Shown: positions 22,648 through 34,750 of the stretch, piece after piece
How the letters are laid out: each line of letters opens with the position of its first letter
Position numbering within the stretch: position 1 is the stretch's first letter
NCBI GenBank assembly: GCA_012064385.1
Contig: QRDG01001978.1
Location: 1 to 64,000, forward strand
Direction: 5' to 3'
Source of the DNA: Puccinellia tenuiflora
Taxonomy: Eukaryota > Streptophyta > Magnoliopsida > Poales > Poaceae
Length of the DNA: 64,000 bases
Position numbers and translations under genes: made by a program
The notes under the pieces: generated by a model
What the model saw: only the letters and a program-made list of their open reading frames with translations
Database searches by the model: none
What the model was told of the DNA's origin: nothing

Positions 22648-22753
22648 GCATTCGATATGCCAACAATATGTAGCTTCTTGCAGTGCCAGCTAACAATGCT
22701 GCATTCGATATGCCAACAATATGTAGCTTCTTGCAGTGCCAGCTAACAATGCT
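22648..22753. repeat. Exact 53-bp tandem duplication
   Basis: Two adjacent identical 53-bp units begin with 'gcattcgatatgccaac' at 22648 and 22701. They are non-coding. Confidence 0.95.
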
Positions 22754-23173
22754 ACTGCTGATCTTCCATGCTGCAATTTTCTCCATCTGTTAAGTACAAT
22801 CAGAGTGGTGTAATCCGTAACCCCATCACAGACTAGTCCTTGGTTTTGATATCCTTTGTGTCTCGCTAAAGCGTACTCGCTCCCTCCATCTCGTAATATA
22901 ATTGTTATTACCACCAATATGTATTAAGAGACTGAGGGGTATGTGGCACAACAATTAATGAAAAAACATATAATAATGGTATCTAGGTATCATATGATGT
23001 AAAACTAGATATTTAATAACAAGTAAATCTTGTACATACACTTGTACTCCGTATTAAGATTCTACAAACCAATTAATAAGATTTGGCTATGATACTACTA
23101 TACGATACTATGCATTGTATGGTTAGTATCATACACTAGTATCAGATGCATCATATTACTATATGATACTTCC
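22754..23173. other. Decayed MITE sequence
   Basis: 'ctccctccatctcgtaatat' at about 22880 resembles a Stowaway end. A later stretch repeats 'gtatcat/atgatac' words in both orientations (23080-23170). I could not pair the ends or find a TA duplication. Confidence 0.4.
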
Positions 23174-23530
23174 CATTTTTTTTAAGTAACCATGTATTTC
23201 ATTAGACAATCCTTTTATAGAGATTAGACATATGATCACCACATGACACAAACACGCCTACCAAGCAAAATTGCACAAAGAACCCTGTAAGAAGTAAAAT
23301 TACGATTCCACCCTTGAAGGATCTTGTGCCTCGTCGAAACGTCGTTCGCCATCGTACTCGGCCGCCACCATGGCAGCGCCAGAAAAGGAGATGAGCAGCC
23401 ACCAAACCTAGATCTGGGAGAGCACCTTCGTATATAAGGATGCGTTCTGAGCCGATGAACCGGTTCATCGCAAGCGACAAGACCGAGACCCCATTATGAC
23501 TAAGACAAAATGTATTCAACATGTTTGTTT
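23174..23530 (-). other. Retroposon-like 3' fragment
   Basis: Read on the minus strand, the stretch ends 'catggttacttaaaaaaaat', a poly(A)-tailed end resembling a LINE or SINE 3' terminus. No frame was recognised. Confidence 0.35.
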
Positions 23531-23605
23531 TTTTAGATTAGTATTCCTACTCGTTCTCTTGCCCCTTTTTGTCAAATAAACCCTAGACTCAAGAGCATAA
23601 ATTTA

Positions 23606-23847
23606 GGCCTAGTTTTGGCCGGGCAAATGGATGCCTTGGTTTTGGACAATATTTCATTTTAGAAAAAAAAAAGGTTGGGACTGAAGTTTCCAATACAGCA
23701 AAAAATGAAATTTAGGACAATACTTCAGTTTTTAAAACCACAAATACTCACAACATCCAAACATGTCAAAGTATGTAATACTGTAATATTTTTAGAAACA
23801 GTAGTATTAGTTGAATATTTAAAAATACTTTGTTGCCAAACTAGGCC
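23606..23847. mobile_element. Tourist-like MITE (PIF/Harbinger)
   Basis: The 242-bp element starts GGCCTAGTTTTGGC and ends GCCAAACTAGGCC. It is flanked by TTA on both sides (23603-23605 and 23848-23850), the expected 3-bp Tourist duplication. It lies 240 bp upstream of the ETF-beta start codon. Confidence 0.8.
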
Positions 23848-24087
23848 TTACTTTTTGAGAGATCCACGAGACCACGAGTAAGTAAGATGAGATTTGTGGG
23901 TAAGGACTGCTGAGTCAGAAGCAGTGAGACACTCCAACTCGCAACTGCTTCCTATGCTCCAAACAAAAAACTGGTTCTTTCCTGCTCTGCTCAGCGGCCA
24001 GCGCTCTGCCTCGCACGACTCCCCGCCGCGACGGACGAGACCAACAGCGAGGCAGCGACCACAGATTCCGCCGTCCCCATTGCCGCG

Positions 24088-26764
24088 ATGAAGATCCTGG
24101 TGGCGGTGAAGCGGGTGGTGGACTACGCGGTCAAGGTGCGGGTGCGGCCGGACCGGACGGCCGTCGACACGGCGAGCGTCAAGATGTCCATGAACCCCTT
24201 CTGCGAGATCGCCGTCGAGGAGGCGCTCCGGCTCCGCGAGGCCGGCGCCGCCTCCGAGGTCGTCGCCGCCACCGTCGGGCCCGCCCAGGCCGCCGACACG
24301 CTCCGCACCGCGCTCGCCATGGGCGCCGACCGCGCCTTCCACGTCCTCCACGACCCGGACCCGGCCCGCCCGCTCCTCCCGCTCGCCGTCGCCAAGATCC
24401 TCCGCGCCCTCGCGCTCCAGGAGAACCCCGGCCTCGTCATCCTCGGCAAGCAGGTGGGCGCCCTCCTTCTGAGATTGATTGGGCTTTATTCGTTGTCTTG
24501 TTAGCTTCCCGAATTGGTATGATCGTTGTGAATTTTTGGTGATGAGACCGAATGCTTGGATCCGCAAGAATCGTTGTGAATTTATATTGCTGAACACTTG
24601 TAGAGTTGTAGTAGCTACCAAAGTTCAGAACTGACACACAACCGTCGCCTTTTCTTCCCGCTTTAGCATTATGTTCCTTTGGTCTTCTTTACAGAGGATG
24701 TGAATGGGAATTTGTGTTGCTCAACATCATCACACCCTCTGCTTAAGCTTAACACTCGAATCCTTAATTTCACCGTTTGAAGTTAAACTAGTGCATTCCT
24801 GAACTTAAGTTTGTTGATAACAAAGATACATTGCTGGACTTGGTTTTGTTGAGAACAAACTAGTACAATCGAACAGGATTTGCGGAAACCAGCTTAATTT
24901 ACCTGGTTCTTGTTGTTCTAGTTCATATCTGTAAAATAAAGGATGAAAAACGTTCTCATTGCACGCTCCCCACATTTCCACAGTGCATGGTCCATACTAT
25001 TTTGGACAGGAAGGATCAGGGAGGTTACTTTCAAGGCAGAACAAGTTCCCTATCTTTGTGGGAGTATTAGTAGTATTACACTAGTCTCTGTTCATTACGC
25101 AGGATAAATAGATGACATTACAGAGACTGATGTGGTTGTCAGATGTTCAAGACAGAACAATTTTCTTATTTTTCTGGGAGTATTAGTAGAATTATACATG
25201 TCTATCTGTTCATTGGACATGATAACAGGTAAATAGATGACATTACAATGATTTTGGTTGTCCATCGTGCATTAACCGCTCGATTTTTCACATTAGAATG
25301 TTTCATTCTCTTAAGGGATGCTAGAACGATAAAATTATAGCCCAGAATGTTTCCGTGATTGCCTGAACTTCATATATGCCCGCGTTTATTTCTTCCTGAT
25401 AACTTAGTTTCTTGCTTTGTTCGACGTAGTGGTTTGCTTGGAATGCTTGCAGTTTCTTTTCTTTAATAATTCATCCTTAAGAGATAATTTCAGAACTGCC
25501 GTGTTTTATCATGAAGAATAAGAACATATAGCAGACTAGAAAAATGTGTAAAGAATGCTTTGCTCTGGAGCATAACTGTTAACAATCATAGCTTCTACAT
25601 GTTTCTGCTATTGCAGGCAATTGATGATGATTGCAACCAAACTGGGCAAATGCTAGCTGCACTGCTTAACTGGCCACAGGGAACCTTTGCGTCAAAGGTT
25701 TGTTCTTAGTTATTTTCATTACTATAAGTAATTTCACCTACAATATGATCATGAACAGAATTTTGTCATTCACATGGTCCTTTGAGTTTCACTGAATTAT
25801 ACAGTCAACGCCAAATGTTATAATACTTGCTCCAAGCTACTGTGGGTAGCTTTTAGTCCAGTTTGAATAACGAATTGGTATTTGTTAAGAATTTACTTGC
25901 ATTATATTCTAGAAAGAAATTATTTAATGAGGAATCAACTTATAGGTGTCACACTCTAAGTTCTTATTTGACCACATTTCCCTAGAAGCATTTATTTTCA
26001 TTTGTCAGACCAACATCTGGTTTGCTCGTTGTTCTAAAAACGAAGGTGAAGCACAGTGGAAGAAAAATCTGAGGAAATTGTTCCCTTAAAATAGCCAAAA
26101 GAAACCCTTTAGTCTGGTGTGCTGTGCTCAAATACTTGTCGTTAGATTTTCAGACAGTTCTGGGTTTTGCTTTCACCGTAAAATTGTAGTTGAAGATGCT
26201 GTTTAATTTTGCCAGGTGCTAATTGACAAGGAGAAGCAAAGAGCTACAGTTGAGAGAGAGGTTGATGGTGGAACAGAAACCATCTGCTTGGATTTGCCAG
26301 CTGTGATCACGTAGGTTCCACAAAATGTGTTTTTAATATACTCCGTACATGTTTTATCTTGTTCAGTAGATTGCCCGTTGGTCATAGAAGCACCGTAGTA
26401 CTCAAGCTTCTCTTCATCATTAAACAACATGTTCAGTTCTTTTTGCTCTTGCTTACCACTCAAAAGCTATGGTTTGGCTCCCATTTTTTGCGACTCCGTC
26501 TGAACTGCATACACCATGGATTGTGTTTGCAGCACTGATCTGAGACTGAACCAGCCCCGTTACGCTACGCTGCCGAACATAATGAAGGCCAAGTCAAAGG
26601 TGATCAAGAAGGTCACCCCTGACGAGCTGAACGTCGACATCAGGTCGGATATGGAGGTGGTCCGGGTGGACGAGCCACCAAAGAGGAAAGCCGGGGTGAT
26701 CCTCTCGTCAGTCGATGAGCTTCTTGACAAATTGAGAAACGAAGCCCGTGTCTTGACAAATTGA
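24088..26764 (+). CDS. ETFB: Electron transfer flavoprotein subunit beta (four exons)
   Basis: Exons at 24088-24453, 25617-25697, 26216-26310 and 26533-26764 join to 774 nt (257 aa), the normal family length. All introns are GT-AG. The protein starts MKILVAVKRVVDYAVKVRV, the ETF-beta N-terminus. It contains MNPFCEIAVEEALRLREAG, then GLVILGKQAIDDDCNQTGQM (AMP-binding region), and the ETF-beta signature LPAVITTDLRLNQPRYATL just before the basic NIMKAKSK segment. In plants ETF is a mitochondrial matrix heterodimer passing electrons from isovaleryl-CoA and 2-hydroxyglutarate dehydrogenases to ETF:ubiquinone oxidoreductase. Exon 1 is very GC-rich, as is common for grass first exons. The start is the first in-frame ATG (GCGATGAAG). 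A partial copy lies at 37996-39158. Confidence 0.93.
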
Positions 26765-28183
26765 GCACTTCACACGTGCATGTACATTCAAATAAAGTGT
26801 AATTCTAAATCGTTGTATATCATTTTCCAATTAAAATAAAGGTGATTTCCGCAGATCAAAGGAGATGCCGATCCATATTTATGCAGCCTGCTGCTGAACC
26901 AGTTCATACTGAACTGGTATGTCTATAAGTTTTTTTTTCTGGTGGTAAGGTCCTGGTCTTTAAGCATATTTGGGCTGGGCTGTCTTTATTATATTTATTT
27001 GCTGGGCTACGAACAAGCTTATATATGGGCTGTGTATTTGGACCGTCATGGTACTAACACGCTCTTGCCAAAAAAAACGTTAACTAATAGGCCTGGATTG
27101 CCGTAAATTGAGGGAAAATATCGGGTGAAAACCATTTTTTAGTGAAAACAACGAAGAAAGGCTCTAAATAACTCTAAAAAAATGCGTTACGTTGGGAAGG
27201 AAGGTAGAGTTCTATAGACATGTAAATTTACAAGTCGAAACTCAAAATTGCTTAGGAGCTAAGTCCATGAGGGCCTTCTCCACTGTGCATTAGACCGAGC
27301 TCGACCGCTAGACCTGTTTGTCGGGGACAAACCACTTGTGGCAACTCCTTTTGCAAAGTTTGGCTGGAGCTGAAGATCCTCCGACATGGGATGTGTCCTG
27401 GAGGAAGAACGACCACGGGGCGAGGGGCCGTCATTCACCCCATAAGAAGCATGGGCGAGGCAGTCGTGGACATGAGTCCCCAGGTGTTGAACAACCGAAG
27501 AAAGAGCAGCACACAGTTCCCACAGAGTAGAACACCATAATGCCAAGCCCCTTCTCTGTTCACCGCCATCACCTCGATCGTTGAAGAAGAGTCAAGGGGC
27601 AGCGGACTCATGATCCTCTACATTGGCCAGAGCCTCCAGATCTGGAGACTCACCATCTCGTCTCCATATCTGGAGACTCACCTTTGTGCTTTATTAGAAG
27701 GTGAGTCTCCAGCTCTGACGAACACTCCATCTTGACATAACGCCAAGCGTCAGAGCGGAAAATCCGGACGGAACCTTAAACATACAACTACTATGACAAC
27801 CGTCGGAGAGGAGGGAGGAGCAATGGAGGGCGCTAGAAGACGCTCTCAACAGAGACGAGATGGGGAGGGGAGAGGAAGAGGGGGGAATGGGAGCCTTCCC
27901 AATTAAGGATCGATGTTACAATTCTACTAAGCAACTTGGAGTATCCCAAAATAGTTGAAGTTTGACCAAAGTTTTTTCTTAATTCAAACTACTTTATGTT
28001 TGACCAAAGTAATTCGAAAACTATATAAACATCTACAACACATTCTTGGTTTATTGAGATAAATTAAATTTAGGACAAACTTTGAACTTCGAATATTTTA
28101 GAACGTAGTAGTATTTGCCAAATAAAAATTGAAAAAAAAATGTGGGCGATGGACGTCAAAGGGAAAATGACTAGAACCATGCA
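24454..28183 (+). repeat. Segmental direct duplication, copy 1
   Basis: Similarity to 36980-41512 begins at the intron 1 donor of ETFB. It runs through introns, exons 2-4, the 3' UTR and about 1.4 kb downstream, ending near 28183. Small indels are scattered through the introns. Copy 2 additionally holds a 908-bp insertion. Confidence 0.9.
26765..28183 (+). other. ETFB 3' UTR and downstream flank
   Basis: This stretch is non-coding. The 3' UTR includes 'aataaa'-like words near 26792 and 26834. From 27250 to 27900 it holds GC-richer sequence containing the palindromic word CTCCAGATCTGGAG and related forms. At 27838 it carries the unoccupied target site of the retroposon found in copy 2. Short ORFs here are not conserved between the two copies. 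Confidence 0.5.
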
Positions 28184-29346
28184 ACTAAATCGACTAGGGG
28201 AGGCGCCAATGGGTCCCCAGGTGGGAGAATGTCGGGGCGTTTTTGTCACGCACGCGGCGACGCGTTGATTCAGCAGGATCGGACGGTCACAAATCGAGTG
28301 CCCACGGGAGCAAACCAGCAACCGAGCATGATTTAGCAATTGGGAAAAAAATGGTACTATCTGTTTTTTTATTCTCTGGCAGCGAATTCACGTTGGCCGG
28401 TACTTTTTTTTAGAATCACGTTGGCCAGTATTAGGATGGGCAAGACTTCTTTTTTTTGAGGGCGAGACTGAGTTGGCTCACCGCTCTGCAGAAAACAATT
28501 GGGCCTTGGTAATGAACATCTTAGCCCATTCTCGCAGTTTCACTTTCTCTACGAAAAAAAGCACTCTCGTCGGAGCCGGTGGCGTCCATTCGTCTGACTA
28601 GCTGCGCCGCCGCCGTCAGTCCGTCACCAAGCACGCTCGGACGCTCCACCGCTGGCTTCCCTCGCGGCGTCCGTGGAAACGTGAACTACCCGCGTTTCCT
28701 CCATCTGTCTCCTCCATTCGCCTCACCGTCTCCGCCGCCGACACCGAGCATGCTCCGCCGCTTGCTTCCCTGGCGGTGTTCCTGGAAACCTGAGCCATCG
28801 CGTCGCCGCCAGCTTCGCTAGATCTGCAGTGTGAGTTATCCAGATTTTACCTCTTGATTACTAGATTTTACCGGTTTAGTTCTGTTGGTAAGAGACAGCA
28901 CATTGGGGCTTACAAGTCCATTTCGTCGCGCACGATTCCGACATTTTAGATTATATCGAGATGGTTTTGTCGTGCTGAGGTTGTCAAATTGGAGTTCATT
29001 GTGCTCAACCATATAGAAGCATTAGCAGACGTATAATCACTAGAAGATACTTTCTGAACAAGTGGTTCAAGAGCAGGGAATAGATAGCAGATACGTTGGA
29101 CATATAAATTTAGATCAAGCATTAACACTTCATTCTTGATCTGCAGATAGCTTTGCTTAAGAACAGTAATTATCCAGGTATTTCTCATAAACATACCACA
29201 CGCCACTTATTTAATAGACACCATCACACAATGTTAACTGTCATTGAAGTACTCAATCAAAGCATACCACAAAGATACATTAACATGTGCTGTGTTTGCA
29301 CTGGCACACTACAGCACTCTGAAGTGAAGACACACAAATCCAAATC
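28184..29346. other. No recognised gene
   Basis: A short GC-rich frame at 28579-28821 (80 codons, serine- and proline-rich) is partly built of an internal repeat, with related segments near 28628 and 28743. It has no family signature. 'cacgttggcc' is duplicated around a T-run at 28390-28430. Confidence 0.4.
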
Positions 29347-29619
29347 CTGAGCCTGGACACAACCTTGTGCTAAAGCACTTATTCAACGCAGGATAATAGC
29401 ACACACACCCACTCGGACACACCTGCAGGATAACATAGCAGGCCTGGGTAAATAAACCTGCACACACAAACACACCCACTCGGACACACCTGAGCCTGGA
29501 CACAACCTTGTGCTAAAGCACTTATTCAACGCAGGATAAATATTATCACACACACCCACTCGGACACACCTGCAGGATAACCTAACATGCCTGGGTAAAT
29601 AAACCTGCACACACAAACA
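29347..29619. repeat. 143-bp tandem repeat, 1.9 copies
   Basis: Units start at 29347 and 29490 with 'ctgagcctggacacaacc'. Each contains 'cacacccactcggacacacc'. The array lies just 3' of the minus-strand NLR stop codon, so it may be in its 3' UTR. Confidence 0.85.
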
Positions 29620-29692
29620 TTGATTCGGTGATGGATGCATGGTAGAACACACGGAAAGTCTCTACCGCGGACCAGGAATGTTGCTTGCATTA

Positions 29693-31190
29693 TCACTTGG
29701 GGATTGGTTTGTGGGAAAGGATAGGACGATTTGGATTTGCTTCTATGGCTTGTATGAGACGGCTAAGGTCACAGTTGCTACTGAGCTCAATCTCTTTTAG
29801 ACTCAGAAGTTGTTCGATTCCATATAGGTTCTCCATGTTGCTGGAAGTCCAAACTATCTTCTCGAGATTAGGAGCTCCATTATGTTCGAAATGAATGATG
29901 GAGATGTCTGAGCACTCAATGACAAGAAACTGAAGTTTTTTGAATTCTTTCTCCTTCAAAGCAAGCTTCTTCTGTTCATATGACTTGTGTCGGAGCACGA
30001 TGCAGCGCAAGCTGACAAGCTTACCTAGGACTTCTATATCAATATCCTTCAAGGATGTACAGCAGAGAGTTACCCTGGAAAGTTGATGAAGTTCCTTTAT
30101 CCAAGTAGGCAGCCCTCTTATCTTGCCATTGATGTTAAGGTTTTCAAGAGATCTAGGAGGTGAGATTTCTGCACCTTCTGTATTCATGTCAACATCAGCC
30201 TCGGCGCCCTCTACTGGTTTAATATGGATTGAGAGAGAGCATAGGCATTCATCTAGCTTCCCGATTTCCTGAAGTAAAATGGTGAGAATCTTTTTGTTGT
30301 TACAAGGGATAACAACACCCAGTTTCCTCAGCTGCAGGAGCTGGCCAACATCACCCAACTCCTTCTCATCATCAGTCTGAGATACTTCAACATGAGATAG
30401 TACCTGTATGTTTGTCATGCTCCCAGTTCCAGGAGGCATATGAACATTGGAAAATGATTCATCAGACCAAGTGCCATCGTTACTTGGAGGTTTATTGTGA
30501 CCAGCAAGCAGATTCACAAGCTTTCGGAGCACACTGGCTTTTCTAGGGATTGATTGTATCTTGGTTTGCCTGATGTCAAATGTCTCCAAGTCTTGGAGCT
30601 TGCCGATTTCCTTGGGCAGCTCGGTAACCTTTGTATTCCTTAGACTGAGATACTTGAGCTGAAATATCTTGTTGCAGATGTTCCTAAGGTTGTGCTTGTT
30701 CAATAAACCGCAGCCATCTAGGTCCAGTACTTTGATCAATCCAAGTTGAGAAGATGCAGGCAGCAAGTTCAGAAATGTTACCATGTCAACCAAGGGATCT
30801 TCATTATCCTTCGAATCTGTGGAGGCGGTACACTTGAGTATGCCCCAGCAGGTGTTGGAAGAATGTGTGGCTGGTTGCTTCTTGTTTGATAATTGTGCTT
30901 GTTGAATCCCATTCTGAATGGATAGGCGATGAGCCAATTCAGGCGGCAGATCTGAGTTCCTAACCTTCTCCTCACGGGCCATGTTGGTAATGAAGGAGAA
31001 AACATGAGGATGTACCATGCAACTCTTGACTCTGCCTGCAGGGCCAATTTCATGGGGAAGAATAAGGCCTCGATCAACGAGTGCACAGAAACTGCGATCA
31101 GCTTCATCAAGTGCATGCCTTCTGGTGACGAGGTTTTCAGCATCCCATCGTCGGACTAAGCTTGTCTTCCTAATCTTGGAATTTGGGGGA
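29693..31190 (-). pseudogene. NLR C-terminal half (winged-helix end and LRRs), frameshifted from N-half
   Basis: This is the continuation of the NLR at 31156-33054 in a different frame. The +1 shift falls in a G5 run at 31185-31189 (C5 on the coding strand), where one more C would restore the reading. The winged-helix tail reads 'FCALVDRGLILPHEIG'. The MHD position reads V-H-P (within MVHPHVFSFI), so the conserved aspartate is replaced. Leucine-rich repeats follow: 'LGLIKVLDLDGCGLL', 'LKYLSLRNTKVTELPKEIG', 'LETFDIRQTKIQSIP', then 'LSRVTLCCTSL', 'LEKIVWTSSNMENLYG' and 'LKEIELSSN'. LRRs normally sense effectors or hold the receptor inactive. Either this is a pseudogene or the homopolymer is a sequencing error. 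Confidence 0.8.
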
Positions 31191-33054
31191 AAATGGATAG
31201 GTACAGCAAACAGGTCTTGTACTGACTGGGCAGGTCATCGTAACAGAACCTTATGAGTTTCCTAGCATTACTCACTGTACTAAACTCTTTTAGGCTAATC
31301 AGCAATGTCTCCAATTCTTCCTTGCTTCTGTGAGGATTAGCATACAGAGCATGAAGGACCAACTTTGTGGAAAAGGAATCCCAGCGACACTTCACCAGTA
31401 TTTGCTTAATAATGTCGAGCAAATCTCTATCGTGGTCGCTACCGACCAGCAATTCATTGGCTTTCTTGCTTACAGCTTCAACATGTGAATAGAAGTGTAC
31501 TTTACAGCGTGAGGATCTGTACAAGAAAAACCAGCTTACTGTGTACCACCCATTCAATTGAACTGCCTGCTTTATCAGTGGAGTTACTATGATAACACTA
31601 TCGTCAGAGAAATCATGTGGCACAGCAGGTATTATGTCTTCCCATGGCGTGTCGTCCTCATGATCAGCCAAAACAATCAAGAATTTTTTACCTTTCAGGT
31701 GCTTTTGGATCTCTCGCTCCAAGCTCTCCTCATTCAGTGTGCTCATCTGACCCTCAGGATCTCGATCACGAGACGAGGGGGGCAGAACTTGCTGGAGTAT
31801 GACCTGAAGCCTCTTCTTGCGCTGCGAATGAAGTCCAGCATCAATCCACACCATGCAGTCGAAATGCTTGGCTTCGCCGGCATTGTCATACACCCTCTTC
31901 GCGAGCTCCGTTGCGGGCTTGTGTCCATGTGGCTCATCGGCTTCTGGGTTATGGACATCAACTGGTGGTGTTACAATGGCGAGGAGCCTAGGCCGCCGAC
32001 CTTTGTCACTGCCAGGTAGCACAAGTTCACCCAAAAGGCCATGGTGGAATAGTACTCGTGCCAGCCACGTTGCCAACTGCGTATTGTACAACATCATCCC
32101 AGCCTCGGCCAGCTCCTTGAGGTCAGCTGCCTTCATGAAACTCTTCATCGCGTCAGCTTCTGGCTTTTGTTCTTCCTTTTTAGCTTGTTGGGAGCCAGCT
32201 GCTGACGTTCCTGGATGGTCATGGCCTAATCCTAGTTTCTTCTTCACCCAGGTGGCCGCCTTACACATCTCCCCTATATTCATATCGATGGCTTGTTTAG
32301 TCAAGATGGCGGCTGCATCACCTATGTTCTCTGGGTGTTCATCGCCTAACATCTCCCTTACCATCTTGATCAGCTCTGGACCCAGCTCCTCGGTTATGGA
32401 TGTGGCTTTATACATGTTCTTGACGAATTTAGAAACAGATGCATGCACTGGTGGACTATGGCCATGGCTTCCCCTCCTGATCAGCCAATCTATCACGTCC
32501 CGCGCATCAGTGTTCAACAAGTTGGTGGCATCGGCTAGAACACGGCGCCTTTGTGCATCCTCTGCCTCCTGCAGCTTGGTTCCATCTCCTTCAGTACACA
32601 CGTCGCCAGCTATGCTCTGAGACTGAGCATGAGCTTTAATGCCGTACCTCTGCCGCCGCTCCCCCACTTCACGCGCTCGCGACTTGAGGTCCCGGATCTG
32701 CACCGCGATACGGTGGCGATCCAGCATGCTCCACACAAAGTGTGGTGCCCGCTGGAGGGAGCCTAGGAGGCCCGCTGAGGGGCGGCTTGCTCCGAAGGTC
32801 TGCACGTAGCGGTCAATGCAGTTCTGGGAGTTGTAAGCAACCTCCCGGACCTGCCTCCTCCATGCCCGGACCTGGTGGTAGTTGAGACGCCCGCCGTCAG
32901 CCACATCTAGGAGGAAGCCGTTCATGCTCTCCATTTCATCCTTGATGAACTGCACGTCTCCTCGGATTCCCCTCAGAAGCTGTGCCTCGTCGAGGAGCAC
33001 CGATGTCAGGCGGCTCAACAGCGATTCGACGGTGCTCTGGCTGCTGCCAGCCAT
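31156..33054 (-). CDS. NLR N-terminal half: Rx-type coiled coil, long linker, degenerate NB-ARC
   Basis: The start at 33054 (MAGSSQSTVESLLSRLTS) is the first ATG giving a canonical CC domain; the frame is open 28 codons further up. Residues 1-140 are an Rx-type CC whose EDVID region reads EVAYNSQNCIDRYV (71-84). Residues about 150-350 are an unusual, mostly helical linker, with 'LADATNLLNTDARDVIDWLI' (173-192) and a lysine/glutamate-rich spacer near 291-300. NB-ARC motifs are altered. The P-loop site reads GHKPATELAKRVYDN (377-391) and lacks the GxGGxGKTT glycines and lysine. RNBS-A (HFDCMVWIDAG) is recognisable. Walker B reads FLIVLADHEDD, and RNBS-B has VIIVTPLIKQ. GLPLA is missing. RNBS-D (FCYDDLPSQYKTCLLYLSIFP) is good. 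ATP binding is doubtful. The frame ends after the shift at 31185-31189. Confidence 0.8.
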   Translation of the reverse strand: MAGSSQSTVESLLSRLTSVLLDEAQLLRGIRGDVQFIKDEMESMNGFLLDVADGGRLNYHQVRAWRRQVREVAYNSQNCIDRYVQTFGASRPSAGLLGSLQRAPHFVWSMLDRHRIAVQIRDLKSRAREVGERRQRYGIKAHAQSQSIAGDVCTEGDGTKLQEAEDAQRRRVLADATNLLNTDARDVIDWLIRRGSHGHSPPVHASVSKFVKNMYKATSITEELGPELIKMVREMLGDEHPENIGDAAAILTKQAIDMNIGEMCKAATWVKKKLGLGHDHPGTSAAGSQQAKKEEQKPEADAMKSFMKAADLKELAEAGMMLYNTQLATWLARVLFHHGLLGELVLPGSDKGRRPRLLAIVTPPVDVHNPEADEPHGHKPATELAKRVYDNAGEAKHFDCMVWIDAGLHSQRKKRLQVILQQVLPPSSRDRDPEGQMSTLNEESLEREIQKHLKGKKFLIVLADHEDDTPWEDIIPAVPHDFSDDSVIIVTPLIKQAVQLNGWYTVSWFFLYRSSRCKVHFYSHVEAVSKKANELLVGSDHDRDLLDIIKQILVKCRWDSFSTKLVLHALYANPHRSKEELETLLISLKEFSTVSNARKLIRFCYDDLPSQYKTCLLYLSIFPQIPRLGRQA

Positions 33055-34750
33055 CTTGCTATTTTTCGATGTCTCAGACGTTTGAATTAGGACTTTCTGG
33101 AACTGGAAGGACAAATGGATGACATGTAGGTGCAGCAACTAGCAAGAAACGGAGCAGATTCACATACATAAGAGCATTTGCATGCGAGCCTGGCAAATGG
33201 AGTAAAGCACCTGCTTTAGGTGCTACTTTTTTTAAAGGCCAAATTAGCTACATTGTTACGTTTCTGAATTCCCAATGACCACTCAATGAATTTCCTGAGA
33301 GAATATGCCGAAACACTGTTGCAGATCTGGGATGAAACTTGCAGGAAAGAGAAGAAAAGAAATGTCGAGGATTCTAAGTGCGGCGGCAACAACTGCCAGT
33401 TAATATCCATCAAGGCACAAAGACAGTACAGCTCAGAAGGAAATGTGGTCAATGGATCAATTTAGGTGGGTTCTGAATTGGAAGGGGAATGCGCAAAGCA
33501 GGAGCAAGATTGCGAATTGCATTATGCGTGCATGCATATCTGTGGGTAGTTGGACTTGGAAGCTGTAGCGATGACTTATTCCTCGCATTTGTGCAGAGCT
33601 CACCTATGTTAAGGGATGTAGGATCCAGGATCACTTTCTTAAAGAAAGTGGTAAACCAGATATATACAAAATTACCGTATGCATTTTTTCTTCATCTAAC
33701 AGAAGTGGGTAGAGACAGTTTTTGCTAATTGTAAGTTGCCCAGTTTTTTCATCACCTCTGCTATGTGTATCTATCTTATTTTGATCATGATACAACTTTT
33801 CAACTAAATGACTTCTTTCGTTCTGTTTATGAACTTCATTCCAGGTCACATTCTGCCATATTGCAAAGCAAGACTTGACATAATGAAGAAATTTTGCACA
33901 TCTCAGTTGTATGCATTTTTTGGTAGAAAATCTGGCACCTGGTTAGTTAATGTTTTCCAGTGTTCTTAATGCTGAGAGAGAATGTTAACTGCTGGAGTAA
34001 TTTGTTTGAGGTGTTTCCAATGTAGGGGCAAGTTTGGTCGATTTATCTCTATTACATCCTCTCTTGATTTTTTGTTTCAGTCTGTGCATATAGTTGACTT
34101 ATAGTATTGTTGCGATACCGGGGGAGAAATACATAGATCCTAGTGTTTCACAACCTATGTGTATGTTTTCATGAGGGTCGTATCTTGTACAAAGTATCTA
34201 TGAATAAGCGAGAGTATACCAACCTCACTTTGTTGTGAGCATCATACTAGTATGAAAGATTATAGATGTCTTTCTAGAAGCTAGTTCTTAAGTCAGCGTG
34301 CTGTAAACGAACATTCTAAGTTTAGATTCACCTTTTGACAAGATATACATACTAAAAGAAATATTTGTCAAATATCCTGTTTCCTCTCTCATATTTTGAA
34401 TTTAAATACTCTGGGGATCTTTTTTTACATTATCTTTGTGCTCGAATAGAAATCATTAGCATGACTAGTAGCACCTACTTCATGGTTTGACTATATATGA
34501 CCTTTATCATAATAAGACATTGTTGTGGAATAAATTATTTCTATGCAGCATGCAGTGTTAGAGGTTCAACTATAATTAGTATTTGATATTATTTTCCCAT
34601 GTTTGCAATTTTAATACTAATTTTATATTGAAAGCCACAAAAGGATAGACTATGGGTTTGCAACTTCAGAATTATCTTCTTGAGCTACTAATTCTCATTT
34701 TAGAAGTTTGGTATATTATTCTATTTTTTCAGAGTTGTACTTGAATTGTA
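33055..34750. other. NLR upstream region, no gene recognised
   Basis: The region presumably includes the NLR 5' UTR and promoter. It is AT-rich with no protein motif. I saw no paired terminal repeats. Confidence 0.4.

Noticed and set aside
29309..29652. Cys/Val-rich minus-strand frames with repeats
   Set aside because: They arise from the 143-bp tandem repeat and are not a repeat protein.
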